From assembly GCA_003695725.1 (NCBI GenBank), contig RFHX01000040.1, positions 1 to 30,054 of the forward strand: a stretch of DNA of 30,054 nt. Direction: 5' to 3'. Position 1 is the stretch's first letter; the number at the start of each line of letters is the position of its first letter. Position numbers and translations under genes: made by a program. Below the pieces are notes generated by a model. It was not told the origin of the DNA. It saw only the letters and a program-made list of their open reading frames with translations, and did no database searches. This stretch comes from Candidatus Schekmanbacteria bacterium. Lineage in GTDB: Bacteria > Schekmanbacteria > GWA2-38-11 > J061. Shown here piece after piece: positions 17,242-25,265 of the stretch.

Positions 17242-18111
17242 TTATTTGATCCTTTTTCTCCTTTTTTGGGCTTTCAGGAAATATTCTTCGATCTCTTTTT
17301 TTTCTGATGATTTTATTAGAGCCTCAATCTTGTTCATTTGCTTTTTGAATTCTGATGAAACCTTCAAGACTTCTTTTTTGTTGAGTAGAATGATATCTGT
17401 CCACAACTGGGGACTGCTTTTTGCAATTCTTGTAAAGTCTTTAAAACCGGGTCCAATGCATTTCCATAAGTTGCTATTTTTTGCCCCTCTATATTCTAAA
17501 GTATTCATAAGAAGATAAACTGCAAGATGAGGGAAATGGCTTGTATAAGCAATCAATCTATCATGTTCTTCAGGCGACATTAAAACCGTTTTCATCCCGA
17601 TTTTTTCCCAAAAATTTTTTATAGTAAGAAGAGATTTCTTTTTGCTTTCTTTTAATGGAGTTATTATCACTCTTTTACCTTCTAATATTGCGCTGTCTGA
17701 ATACTCGATTCCTTTCTCTTCCATGCCGGCGATAGGATGGCTGCCTATGAAGGGCGCTTCAGAACCGCAATTTTTTTTAACGAATTTTACTATTGCACTT
17801 TTAGCGCTTCCTGTATCTGTTACAACTGAATTTTCTGAAAGATGCGGCAATATTTTAGAGATAGTGTCAGAAATTAAATGTACAGGTGTTGCGACAACAA
17901 CAATTTTACAACTTCTAAGTAGATCTATTTTTTTATCTTTTTCGATATTGATGGCTTCATCTGCTAAATTTTCTCTGGCGACATAATCTAATGTTTTTTT
18001 ATCAATATCAAATGCTATAATTTTCTTTTGAGGATGATGCTTTTTGATTGAATGCGCAATTGACCCTCCAATTAAACCACAGCCAATAATTGCAATTTTA
18101 TCTATATCCAT
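17242..18111 (-). CDS. tyrA: Prephenate dehydrogenase
   Basis: TyrA converts prephenate to 4-hydroxyphenylpyruvate with NAD, toward tyrosine. The Rossmann motif GCGLIGGS is at residues 11-18, followed by VVVATPVHLI, TDTGSAKS and the catalytic GSHPIAGMEEKG segment. A helical C-terminal dimerisation domain has SHFPHLAVYLLM. At 289 residues it is a monofunctional enzyme without ACT or chorismate mutase domains. The next gene is aroA. It is the first gene of the operon seen here, with a weak ribosome binding site, and diverges from the ABC exporter genes across 223 bases. Arogenate specificity cannot be excluded. Confidence 0.94.
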   Translation of the reverse strand: MDIDKIAIIGCGLIGGSIAHSIKKHHPQKKIIAFDIDKKTLDYVARENLADEAINIEKDKKIDLLRSCKIVVVATPVHLISDTISKILPHLSENSVVTDTGSAKSAIVKFVKKNCGSEAPFIGSHPIAGMEEKGIEYSDSAILEGKRVIITPLKESKKKSLLTIKNFWEKIGMKTVLMSPEEHDRLIAYTSHFPHLAVYLLMNTLEYRGAKNSNLWKCIGPGFKDFTRIAKSSPQLWTDIILLNKKEVLKVSSEFKKQMNKIEALIKSSEKKEIEEYFLKAQKRRKRIK

Positions 18112-18156
18112 AAAAATCTTTCTTTTATAATGAGTTCATAAAAATACAAAGGGCTT

Positions 18157-18183
18157 TTATTATGAACAATTTGTTATTGTCAA
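18157..18183 (-). promoter_or_regulatory. Possible promoter of the tyrA operon
   Basis: On the minus strand a perfect TTGACA (complement of 18178-18183) is followed after 15 bases by TAATAA (complement of 18157-18162), or after 17 bases by ATAAAA. The -35 box is convincing and the spacing of the -10 box is not ideal. The remainder of the 223-base divergent region holds the candidate ABC promoter and nothing else I can name. Confidence 0.4.
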
Positions 18184-18265
18184 GAAAGAGATTTCTCTGA
18201 TTACTCTTAGTTTGGCTCATTAACGAAAACCTCGGCTCTATCTGAAATTTTTCTTTGAAATACAA

Positions 18266-18293
18266 TTGTTTGAATAAATGTAAAAATTAATAT
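18266..18293 (+). promoter_or_regulatory. Possible promoter of the ABC exporter genes
   Basis: TTGTTT (18266-18271) and TAATAT (18288-18293) are 16 bases apart, about 40 bases before the start codon of the first exporter gene. The region is very AT-rich, so chance matches are likely. Confidence 0.35.
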
Positions 18294-18334
18294 AGAAAAT
18301 AGTTAACTTTTCAATTTTAGCTTTCAGAGAGGTT

Positions 18335-20107
18335 ATGAAAAGAGAATACTATAGAAAACTTTTATCAGTCTTAAAAAGATATTTGTGGTGGTTTGTTGGC
18401 GGCATTGTTGCCGTCATAGTTTTTGATGGCGCTACACTTCTCATACCATGGATATTGAAGATTGCCATAGAAGCTTTGAAAGATATTGACAATGCCCAAC
18501 ATTCAATTTTTTATTACGCCCTCTTGATTATGTCCCTTGCTATTGGAGGTTTTGTATTTCGTATAGTTTCAAGGCTATTTCTTTTTGGTGCTGCCAGATA
18601 TATAGAGTATGATTTGCGGGAAGAGCTTTTTGAACGCCTATTGAAACTATCGCCTTCTTCATTGATTAAATTTCGTACTGGAGACCTTATATCAAGAGCA
18701 TCAAATGACCTTAATACAATAAAAATGTTTATTGGTTTCGGTTTCCTTACAATCATCAGCACTGGTTTTACATATATCGTTGCTCTTTTTGCTATGCTCA
18801 AGCTTAGCCTAACATTGACTTTCTATTCTTTTATTCCTCTGCCCTTTATCATCATTGTTGTGAAGAAAGTTACTCCGAAGATGTATCTTATTTCAAAAGA
18901 AACACAGGAAAGATTGGGTGAAATAAGTTCAATGGTGCAGGAAAGCGTCAGCGGCGTGCAAACAGTCAAAGCTTTTGTGCAGGAAGATGCCGGTGATAGA
19001 AGATTTTATGATATAAGCCGCCATTATTACAATGCCCGAATCAGAATGGTTAAGTATATGGGATTAATATTCCCATTGATGGGAATGCTTGGAGGGATAG
19101 GCACACTAATTGTGCTCTGGAAAGGCGGAGAAATGGTGATAAATAAGGAAATCACTCTTGGAGATTTTGTTGCTTTCAACAGCTATCTTGGAATGTTGAT
19201 ATGGCCATCAATTGCATTGGGATGGATTTTTACTCTTATTCAAAGAGGACTTTCATCCTTTGAAAGGGTTTGTGATGTCCTTACTGCTCCTATTTTGGAA
19301 GAAAGTACGGAGTCATCCTGTGATGAGAAACTATCAGGTGATATTGAAGTTAAAAACCTTTCCTTTTCCTATGATAGCAGGAATGAAAATGGCAATACGC
19401 AAAAAGTGTTGAAAGATATAAACCTTACAATTGAGGAAGGAGAAACCTTAGCTATTGTAGGTCCCACAGGTTCAGGAAAAACAACCTTTGCAAAGCTTCT
19501 TACACGACTTCTCGAAGTTCCACCTGATACAATCTTCATTGGAGGAAAGGATATATCGAAACTCTCTTTTGATTCATTGAGAAAGACAATTGGATATGTT
19601 CCGCAGGAAGGATTTATATTCCACAATACAATTCGGGAAAACGTTGCATATGGACTGGAGGGAGATGCATCTAAAAATGATGATTTATTGAAAAGAGCAC
19701 TGAAACTGTCTGATTTTATGAAAGAAGTGGAGCTCTTTCCTAAAAAGCTGGAAACCGAAGTTGGAGAGAGAGGAATTACTCTCTCAGGAGGGCAAAGACA
19801 AAGGTTAACGATTGCCCGTATGCTTGTTTGCGATCCTGAAATAATAGTTTTGGACGATTCACTTTCGAGTGTAGATACTCATACGGAAAAGAATATTTTA
19901 AGCAATATCAAGGATATTCTTGAAAAGAAAACATCGATAATTATTACACATCGGATATCACCACTGAAATATGCAGACAGGATAGCCGTTATAGAAGATG
20001 GGAGGATAACTGAAATAGGCACACACAATGAATTGATGGCTAAAGGGGAAAGCTACTTTCGCCTTTACAATAGGCAGGCTATTTTCGAAGAGATGGAGGA
20101 ACTTTAA
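18335..20107 (+). CDS. ABC exporter, subunit with non-catalytic Walker B (heterodimer partner 1)
   Basis: This is a fused membrane/ATPase half-transporter of the type I exporter fold (MsbA/MdlA/BmrC class). Six membrane helices occupy about residues 15-320, and the nucleotide-binding domain follows. Walker A is GPTGSGKT (376-383), the signature is intact LSGGQ (483-487) and the H-loop is ITHRIS. The Walker B ends LDDS, with Asp508 where the catalytic glutamate should be. This pattern is known from heterodimeric exporters (TM287/288, BmrCD, LmrCD), where one ATP site is degenerate. The stop codon is immediately followed by the ATG of the partner gene, so the two chains should form a 1:1 heterodimer. 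The substrate is unknown; lipids, drugs or peptides are possible. Confidence 0.93.
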   Translation: MKREYYRKLLSVLKRYLWWFVGGIVAVIVFDGATLLIPWILKIAIEALKDIDNAQHSIFYYALLIMSLAIGGFVFRIVSRLFLFGAARYIEYDLREELFERLLKLSPSSLIKFRTGDLISRASNDLNTIKMFIGFGFLTIISTGFTYIVALFAMLKLSLTLTFYSFIPLPFIIIVVKKVTPKMYLISKETQERLGEISSMVQESVSGVQTVKAFVQEDAGDRRFYDISRHYYNARIRMVKYMGLIFPLMGMLGGIGTLIVLWKGGEMVINKEITLGDFVAFNSYLGMLIWPSIALGWIFTLIQRGLSSFERVCDVLTAPILEESTESSCDEKLSGDIEVKNLSFSYDSRNENGNTQKVLKDINLTIEEGETLAIVGPTGSGKTTFAKLLTRLLEVPPDTIFIGGKDISKLSFDSLRKTIGYVPQEGFIFHNTIRENVAYGLEGDASKNDDLLKRALKLSDFMKEVELFPKKLETEVGERGITLSGGQRQRLTIARMLVCDPEIIVLDDSLSSVDTHTEKNILSNIKDILEKKTSIIITHRISPLKYADRIAVIEDGRITEIGTHNELMAKGESYFRLYNRQAIFEEMEEL

Positions 20108-21922
20108 ATGCCTGGTGCTCATGGAAGAGGAAGTGTTTTTTTGGAGGAAGGCGATTTAGGTAAGGCATATGATTCTAAAATTATAAAACGGCTTTGGCTT
20201 TTCATCTCTCCTCATAAGTGGCTTATTATATTTTCAATTTCGCTTCTGCCTCTCGTTGCAGGATTACAGTTGTTGCAGCCCTATTTAATCAAAACTGCAA
20301 TCGATGAAAACATTTCACGGGGGAAGCTTGAAGGTCTTAACCTGATTGCCGCAATTTTCTTCTGCGCATTGATAGGCCAATATTTAGTAACCTTTCTTCA
20401 ACAGTATTTACTTCAATTATCAGGACAAAGGATTATTCTCGACTTGAGGACTAAGCTCTTTTCTCATATGCAGCGTCTTCCGCTATCTTTTTTTGATAAA
20501 AATCCTGTTGGCAGAGTGGTAACTCGTCTTACTTCTGATGTAGAAGCCTTAAATGAAATGTTTACTTCTGGTTTAGCTTCATTTATAGGCGATGCCTTTA
20601 TGCTTTGCGGAATAATGATTGCTATGCTTCTTCTGAATGTCAAACTTGCATTGGTGACTTTATTGGTAATTCCTTTTCTTGCTGTAATAGCGGCTTTTTT
20701 CAGAATAAAAGGAAGGAAGGCATATAGAAATATCCGCACTAAAACGGCATTGGTTAATTCTTATTTGGAAGAGAATCTTTCCGGAATTGAAATAGTTAGG
20801 TTATTTAGAAGAGAAAAGAGAAATTTTAATGAATTTCAAAACTATAACAGAGAGCTTAGACAAGCCAATATTTCTTCTGTTTTTTATGATTCCTTTCTAT
20901 ATGCATCTGTTGAATTGATAGGGTCAATTGGTGTTGCAATTATAATTTGGTATGGAGGCGGTCAGATCCTCCAAAAAACTCTTACATTCGGTGTATTGGT
21001 TGCTTTCCTTGAATATCTTCAGAAGTTTTTTGTGCCTATCCGAGATTTATCTGCCAAGTATGCTATTATGCAGCAGGCAATGGCTGCTTCGGAAAGGATT
21101 TTGAAGCTTTTTGATGAAGAAGAAGAGGATTTGTCAAAAGGCGTAAGTAAGGTTGAATCACTCAAAGGGAAAATAGAATTTAAAAATATTTCCTTTTCCT
21201 ATAATAAAGGAGAGCGGGTTATTAAAAACTTTTCGCTTACGATTCAGCCTGGAGAAAAAGTAGCTATAGTAGGTGCCACTGGAGCCGGGAAATCAACACT
21301 TTTGAAATTGCTCTTGCGTTTCTATGAGCCTGATGAAGGGACTATTCTAATCGATGATGTAGATATCAGTCATTTGAGCAGACAGTGGATTAGAAAAAAT
21401 ATTGGAGTAGTTCCTCAAGATATTTTCCTTTTTGCGGGAAATATTGAGGAAAATATACGACTGTCGAATAATTCTGTTACAGAAAAAGAGCTGATTGAGA
21501 ACATTAGAAAGGCAAGAGCAGACAGAGTGATAGAAAAATTAAAATTAGGACTGAAAGAATCAGTTTCTGAAAGAGGGAATAATTTTTCAAGCGGGGAAAA
21601 ACAGCTTCTATCCTTTGCCCGTGTTTTGACATTTAATCCTCATATTCTTATCCTCGACGAAGCTACTTCAAATATTGATGCAGAGACAGAACATCTTATT
21701 CAGGAGGGGTTGAAAGAATTATTGAAAGGAAGAACATCTATTGTGATTGCACATCGGCTTTCAACAGTAAGGTATGCTGACAGGATTGCTGTAATGCATC
21801 ATGGAGAACTCAGAGAATTGGGAAGTCATGAAGAGCTGTTGAAAAGAAAGGGAATTTATTACAGGCTTTATAGGTATCAGGGTGGAATTGAAGAAATGCG
21901 TAATCAGAGAGTCAACCTATAA
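20108..21922 (+). CDS. ABC exporter, subunit with catalytic Walker B and degenerate signature (heterodimer partner 2)
   Basis: This is the second half-transporter, 604 residues. After an extra N-terminal stretch of about 30 residues there are six membrane helices (about residues 35-330) and the nucleotide-binding domain. Walker A is GATGAGKST (from residue 389), and Walker B is ILDEATSNID with the catalytic Glu518 present. The signature motif is FSSGE (493-497) instead of LSGGQ. The defects of the two chains are complementary: this Glu518 pairs with the intact LSGGQ of partner 1 to form the one hydrolytic site. GGAGGA at 20095-20100, inside the end of partner 1, serves as ribosome binding site, so translation is probably coupled. 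It is followed by a terminator-like hairpin. Confidence 0.93.
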   Translation: MPGAHGRGSVFLEEGDLGKAYDSKIIKRLWLFISPHKWLIIFSISLLPLVAGLQLLQPYLIKTAIDENISRGKLEGLNLIAAIFFCALIGQYLVTFLQQYLLQLSGQRIILDLRTKLFSHMQRLPLSFFDKNPVGRVVTRLTSDVEALNEMFTSGLASFIGDAFMLCGIMIAMLLLNVKLALVTLLVIPFLAVIAAFFRIKGRKAYRNIRTKTALVNSYLEENLSGIEIVRLFRREKRNFNEFQNYNRELRQANISSVFYDSFLYASVELIGSIGVAIIIWYGGGQILQKTLTFGVLVAFLEYLQKFFVPIRDLSAKYAIMQQAMAASERILKLFDEEEEDLSKGVSKVESLKGKIEFKNISFSYNKGERVIKNFSLTIQPGEKVAIVGATGAGKSTLLKLLLRFYEPDEGTILIDDVDISHLSRQWIRKNIGVVPQDIFLFAGNIEENIRLSNNSVTEKELIENIRKARADRVIEKLKLGLKESVSERGNNFSSGEKQLLSFARVLTFNPHILILDEATSNIDAETEHLIQEGLKELLKGRTSIVIAHRLSTVRYADRIAVMHHGELRELGSHEELLKRKGIYYRLYRYQGGIEEMRNQRVNL

Positions 21923-21946
21923 AATAATAGTAAAAATTTTACATTC

Positions 21947-21974
21947 TTTACAAAAATTTTACTGTTTATATATT
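21947..21974 (+). promoter_or_regulatory. Possible promoter upstream of the chelatase-like gene
   Basis: TTTACA (21947-21952) and TATATT (21969-21974) are 16 bases apart. Transcription from here would run through the hairpin at 22015-22040 before reaching the gene. The region is so AT-rich that the match is only suggestive. Confidence 0.3.
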
Positions 21975-22014
21975 GTATCTTTTATCTAAATATTATACTG
22001 AACATTTTCAAATC

Positions 22015-22040
22015 AATGTTCTATTTAGAACATTTTTTTT
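22015..22040 (+). terminator. Palindromic hairpin with T-run after the ABC exporter genes
   Basis: An 8-base-pair stem (AATGTTCT at 22015-22022 with AGAACATT at 22027-22034) and a 4-base loop are followed by T to 22040. It is suited to end exporter transcription. The underlying sequence is a near-perfect 20-base palindrome and could also be an operator for the next gene, which starts 40 bases later. Confidence 0.6.
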
Positions 22041-22079
22041 ATATCGACTGAAAGTCAATTAAATGAGGGAGGTAAATTG

Positions 22080-23522
22080 ATGAATATTCTTTTAGGAATT
22101 CTCATAGTGCTTGTACTTTTGGTAGGAGGAGCTTATGCTCTCATTAAGTATAAAAACAGGCCTCCAAAACCGGATCTTTATGAAGTCTTTTTGAAACAGG
22201 ATACTACTCCTGTAGGTAAAGTGGGAATTTTTGTCACAGGGCTCATTATGCCTGAAAACCATAGCCATGCTTTCTTTCACAATATTATTAAAAAGATAAA
22301 CAAAGTAGTAATTCCCTGGCCTATCAATATTCTCACAATGAGGGATAAAGGGATTGCCCTTCTTGACCCGAACAATACTCACGCCCGAGAGGAATTTACT
22401 CCAACTCATTTAGAAGATGCTTTTGGCAATGACTGTGATAGGGACGGGGTGCCCTATATCGAGTTGTATAAGCAGGGAAAGGTAAAATGGATGCCTCCCT
22501 CATCCCGCATTTATCTTGACCATGGATATTTTTTATATACAGGACGCCTTTCAGGAGAGCCTTCTCTCTGTGGAAAGGTTGCTAATAAATCAAGACTCTA
22601 TTATTACGGACATGGAATTAAACAACGAAAACTTCCTCACTGGCAGCAGACGAAAGAGATGCTTGAAAAGGGATTTGAGATTATAAAATCCAAATATAAT
22701 GATGTCGTTTGCGGCTGGGAGACAGGGCTTATATATTGGAATATGAGAAAAAAACTCTTTGAAATTCTTGACCAAGGCATCGATACTTTGATTGCTTCAT
22801 CACCAATGGGGATATATTCACATTTTGAGGATTTCAACTCGAGCTTTCGGCATATTTTTGAATATGTTGAAGAATGGGAAAAGGAACATCCGGGTAAAAA
22901 GATAAAGATAATTATGGCTCCTCAAATGGGAGATTTTCAACCATTGCGTCAGGCATTTCTCGAAATGCTGAAAGACCGTCTTGATACTTTGCCAGAAGGA
23001 AGCAGTGTGATGGTTGCTGTAACCTGTCATGGAATGCCATGGGATGCTTTCCCTTGGGAAGCATGGCTTAAGCAGGCACCACCTTATAGAGATAAGCTTT
23101 ATGAGGAAGTCAAGGAGTTGGTTGGAAAATACAATTTCAGTAAAACAAGGGTTGTAATTTGTCAGGATGAATTTGCTGACCCCATTTGGGACCCAAATGA
23201 AAAATATTTAAGCACTAACAGGGCATATTGGAATGCTATCAATGATGGTTTTGATTACTGTATAGGGCTGCCGATAGAGTTTTTTGCTGAAAATTCAGAT
23301 ACCCTTATGCATCACGCAATGAAGAATTATCAGGGCTTTGATGATTATGATATTGAAGAACCAATAGATTATCCTGACTGGTCAGTCCCTTATACGAGGC
23401 AGTTTAAACAGAATAATACGACTGTAATTTATAATGGTGTCCCTGTTGGAAAATATCAAAAATATGTAGTTGAAGCATTTGTCCAATCTCTTGAATCTGT
23501 CCTGTCAAAAAGAAAGAATTAG
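22080..23522 (+). CDS. Membrane-anchored ferrochelatase-like protein of unknown function
   Basis: The N-terminus is one hydrophobic helix (about residues 3-22), followed by a long soluble part. The second half resembles the C-terminal lobe of ferrochelatase (HemH): TCHGMP with His317 where the family has the metal-binding histidine of the SAHSxP motif, then APPYRDKLYEEV, VVICQDEFADPIWDP in place of the QSKVGP-W segment, and GLPIEFFAENSDTLMHH in place of the family's SDHIETL block. In that last block the catalytic glutamate position is Asp407. The segment VGIFVTGLIMPENH (about 48-61) resembles the first ferrochelatase strand. At 480 residues it is much longer than HemH (about 310-340). I infer the chelatase fold, but activity and substrate are unknown. 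ATG 22080 follows GAGGGAGGT; a TTG at 22077 is too close. Confidence 0.6.
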   Translation: MNILLGILIVLVLLVGGAYALIKYKNRPPKPDLYEVFLKQDTTPVGKVGIFVTGLIMPENHSHAFFHNIIKKINKVVIPWPINILTMRDKGIALLDPNNTHAREEFTPTHLEDAFGNDCDRDGVPYIELYKQGKVKWMPPSSRIYLDHGYFLYTGRLSGEPSLCGKVANKSRLYYYGHGIKQRKLPHWQQTKEMLEKGFEIIKSKYNDVVCGWETGLIYWNMRKKLFEILDQGIDTLIASSPMGIYSHFEDFNSSFRHIFEYVEEWEKEHPGKKIKIIMAPQMGDFQPLRQAFLEMLKDRLDTLPEGSSVMVAVTCHGMPWDAFPWEAWLKQAPPYRDKLYEEVKELVGKYNFSKTRVVICQDEFADPIWDPNEKYLSTNRAYWNAINDGFDYCIGLPIEFFAENSDTLMHHAMKNYQGFDDYDIEEPIDYPDWSVPYTRQFKQNNTTVIYNGVPVGKYQKYVVEAFVQSLESVLSKRKN

Positions 23523-23553
23523 CACTCTTTCATATAAGAAACTTAGGTTAAAT

Positions 23554-23592
23554 AAATCCCTCTTCATAAAATTGGAAGAGGGATTTTTTTTT
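23554..23592 (+). terminator. Intrinsic terminator after the chelatase-like gene
   Basis: A 12-base-pair stem (23554-23565 with 23575-23586; core ATCCCTCTTC against GAAGAGGGAT) and a 9-base loop run into T up to 23592. It separates the chelatase-like gene from hcp. Confidence 0.88.
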
Positions 23593-23662
23593 GTTGATAT
23601 TCCCTTTCTTTAGTGAAAGGATAAAGCCTAATCTGAGGGAAGAAGAAATAAAAAGATGTAAT

Positions 23663-23678
23663 TATGACTTATGTCATA
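23663..23678 (+). promoter_or_regulatory. CRP/FNR-type palindrome upstream of hcp
   Basis: TATGAC-TTAT-GTCATA is a perfect 16-base inverted repeat, equal to the CRP/FNR-family layout TATGA-N6-TCATA. Its centre is 76 bases before the hcp start codon. With a -10 box near 23704-23709 (TAATAA) the centre falls roughly 45 bases before the transcription start, close to a class II activator position. HcpR and NnrR-type regulators of this family control hcp in other anaerobes. Confidence 0.5.
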
Positions 23679-23746
23679 CAACAATCTTTCAATTTGAATT
23701 AACTAATAACTATCAGAAAAAATAATTTTTTATGGGAGGATTTGAA

Positions 23747-25033
23747 ATGTTTTGTAATCAATGTGAACAAACAGCTAAAGGTACAGGTTGTACTGTGGCG
23801 GGAGTCTGTGGCAAAAATGCCGATATTCAGTCCTTACAAGAAATTCTTCTCTATGGATTAAAAGGAATTTCTGCATATGCGTGGGCAGCAAGAAAAGTTG
23901 GGAAAGTTGATCCCGAAGTAGATGCTTTTATGCATGAGGCGCTTTACACGACGGTGACAAATGTCAATTTTGATCTTGAAGACCATATCAATATGGCATT
24001 GAAATGCGGACAGATGAATCTCAAGGTAATGGAAATGTTGGACAAAGCTTATGTAGAGAGGTATGGAGCGCCCACACCTGTTGAAGTGGAAACGGGGACT
24101 AAAGAAGGCTATGGGATTCTCGTGACAGGACATGATTTGCCAGACCTTGAAGAGCTTTTGAAACAGACTGAGGGGAAAGGTATCAATGTGTACACCCATT
24201 CGGAAATGCTTCCAGCTCATGGATATCCTGAACTTCGTAAATATGAACATCTTGTAGGAAATTATGGCGGTGCATGGCAAGACCAAGTAAAGGAATTTGC
24301 CGAATTTCCGGGAACGATACTCGTAACAACAAATTGTGTGCAGATTCCTAAAGAAAGTTACAGTGACAGATTATTTACGACAGGTGTAGCTTCCGTCAAC
24401 AGAGAAAATCACATTGAAGGCCACGATTTTTCGAAACTTATTGAAAAAACACTTCAGACAAAGCCTTTGCCTGAAGCTCCGGGAAAGAAGATAATGACCG
24501 GTTTCCATCACAGTGCAATCTTGGGGATTGCTGACAAAGTGATTGATGCTGTCAAATCTGGTAAGGTAAAACATTTCTTCCTTATTGGCGGTTGTGATGG
24601 TGCAAAGACAGGACGAAATTATTACACAGAAATTGCTGAAAGAATACCGCAAGACTGTATCATATTGACTCTTGCTTGCGGAAAATACCGCTTTAACAAA
24701 AAGGATTTTGGTACTATAGGAGATATACCAAGGTTGATTGACATAGGACAATGCAATAATGCATATAGCGCCATTCAAGTGGCAGTTGCATTAGCAGATG
24801 CATTCAAGTGTGGAGTGAATGATTTGCCTCTCTCTTTGATTTTGTCATGGTTTGAACAGAAAGCTGTTGCAATTCTCCTTACACTTCTTTCTCTTGATAT
24901 CAAAGGGATGAGATTGGGACCTACACCGCCTGCTTTTGTTAGCGAGAATGTTTTTAAGGTATTACAAGATAAATTTGACCTAAAATTGATAACCACACCT
25001 GAAGAGGATTTGAAGGATATTTTGGCTCAGTAA
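23747..25033 (+). CDS. hcp: Hybrid cluster protein (hydroxylamine reductase family), short class III type
   Basis: Hcp carries a cubane and a hybrid Fe-S-O cluster and acts in nitric oxide and hydroxylamine detoxification. The N-terminal cysteines C3, C6, C15 and C21 form CxxCx8Cx5C. The hybrid-cluster ligands are all present: H129 (GHDLP), E153 (HSEML), C197 (TTNC), C283 (GGCDG), C311 (LACGK), C336 (GQCNN) and E370 (WFEQK). Relative to Desulfovibrio vulgaris Hcp the ligands are displaced by a constant 115, then 123-124 residues, showing that the N-terminal helical bundle is missing; this and the 428-residue length fit class III. ATG 23747 is the start because GGGAGGA (23734-23740) lies just before it; ATG 23732 overlaps that site. 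The gene stands alone, without an hcr reductase beside it. Confidence 0.95.
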   Translation: MFCNQCEQTAKGTGCTVAGVCGKNADIQSLQEILLYGLKGISAYAWAARKVGKVDPEVDAFMHEALYTTVTNVNFDLEDHINMALKCGQMNLKVMEMLDKAYVERYGAPTPVEVETGTKEGYGILVTGHDLPDLEELLKQTEGKGINVYTHSEMLPAHGYPELRKYEHLVGNYGGAWQDQVKEFAEFPGTILVTTNCVQIPKESYSDRLFTTGVASVNRENHIEGHDFSKLIEKTLQTKPLPEAPGKKIMTGFHHSAILGIADKVIDAVKSGKVKHFFLIGGCDGAKTGRNYYTEIAERIPQDCIILTLACGKYRFNKKDFGTIGDIPRLIDIGQCNNAYSAIQVAVALADAFKCGVNDLPLSLILSWFEQKAVAILLTLLSLDIKGMRLGPTPPAFVSENVFKVLQDKFDLKLITTPEEDLKDILAQ

Positions 25034-25045
25034 AAGCATCCTTAC

Positions 25046-25073
25046 TTGACAAATCAGAATATTTTATTATTGA
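25046..25073 (+). promoter_or_regulatory. Probable promoter of the riboswitch transcript
   Basis: A perfect TTGACA (25046-25051) is followed after 16 bases by TATTGA (25068-25073). The -10 box is weak, but the predicted start near 25080 falls just before the riboswitch aptamer. Confidence 0.45.
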
Positions 25074-25100
25074 TTAGATAATTGAGAAATTGAGTTAATT

Positions 25101-25183
25101 TTTTTTCGAAAAAGGTAAACCCTGTGGAAGCAGGGGGCACAAAGCCAACGGGTCCAGGAGGGACGGCCGGGTTGCCGAAAAAA
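25101..25183 (+). ncRNA. Cyclic di-GMP-I (GEMM-I) riboswitch aptamer
   Basis: The conserved GEMM-I core is present. Helix P1 pairs 25101-25108 with 25176-25183. Next is GGTAAACC, then a hairpin capped by a GGAA (GNRA) tetraloop at 25126-25129, the CACAAAGCC strand, a second hairpin (GTCC with GGAC), and CCGGGTTGCCG. Mapped on the Vibrio Vc2 RNA, the position contacting one guanine of the ligand (Vc2 G20) is G25115, the intercalating A47 is A25142 and C92 is C25175. This points to c-di-GMP rather than cGAMP. A terminator hairpin follows 14 bases later, before the exported-protein gene, so the switch acts on transcription. The bases 25182-25187 (AAAGAG) can pair with CTCTTT at 25198-25203, a possible antiterminator competing with P1; whether the ligand turns the gene on or off is not clear. 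Confidence 0.88.
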
Positions 25184-25196
25184 AGAGATAACAGTA

Positions 25197-25232
25197 CCTC
25201 TTTCTCGGTAAATCCGGGAAAGAGGTTTTTTT
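25197..25232 (+). terminator. Intrinsic terminator forming the riboswitch expression platform
   Basis: A 12-base-pair stem (25197-25208 with 25214-25225, one T-G pair) and a 5-base loop are followed by seven T (25226-25232). It lies between the c-di-GMP aptamer and the start codon at 25266, so it must be bypassed for the gene to be expressed. Confidence 0.88.
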
Positions 25233-25265
25233 ATATATTTTTTTAAATTTAAAAGGAGGAAAAAA

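Noticed and set aside
21930-21964. Two near-copies of an AAAAATTTTAC sequence after the ABC exporter genes
   Set aside because: Too short and AT-rich to call a repeat or an operator; no T-run or partner protein site is recognisable.
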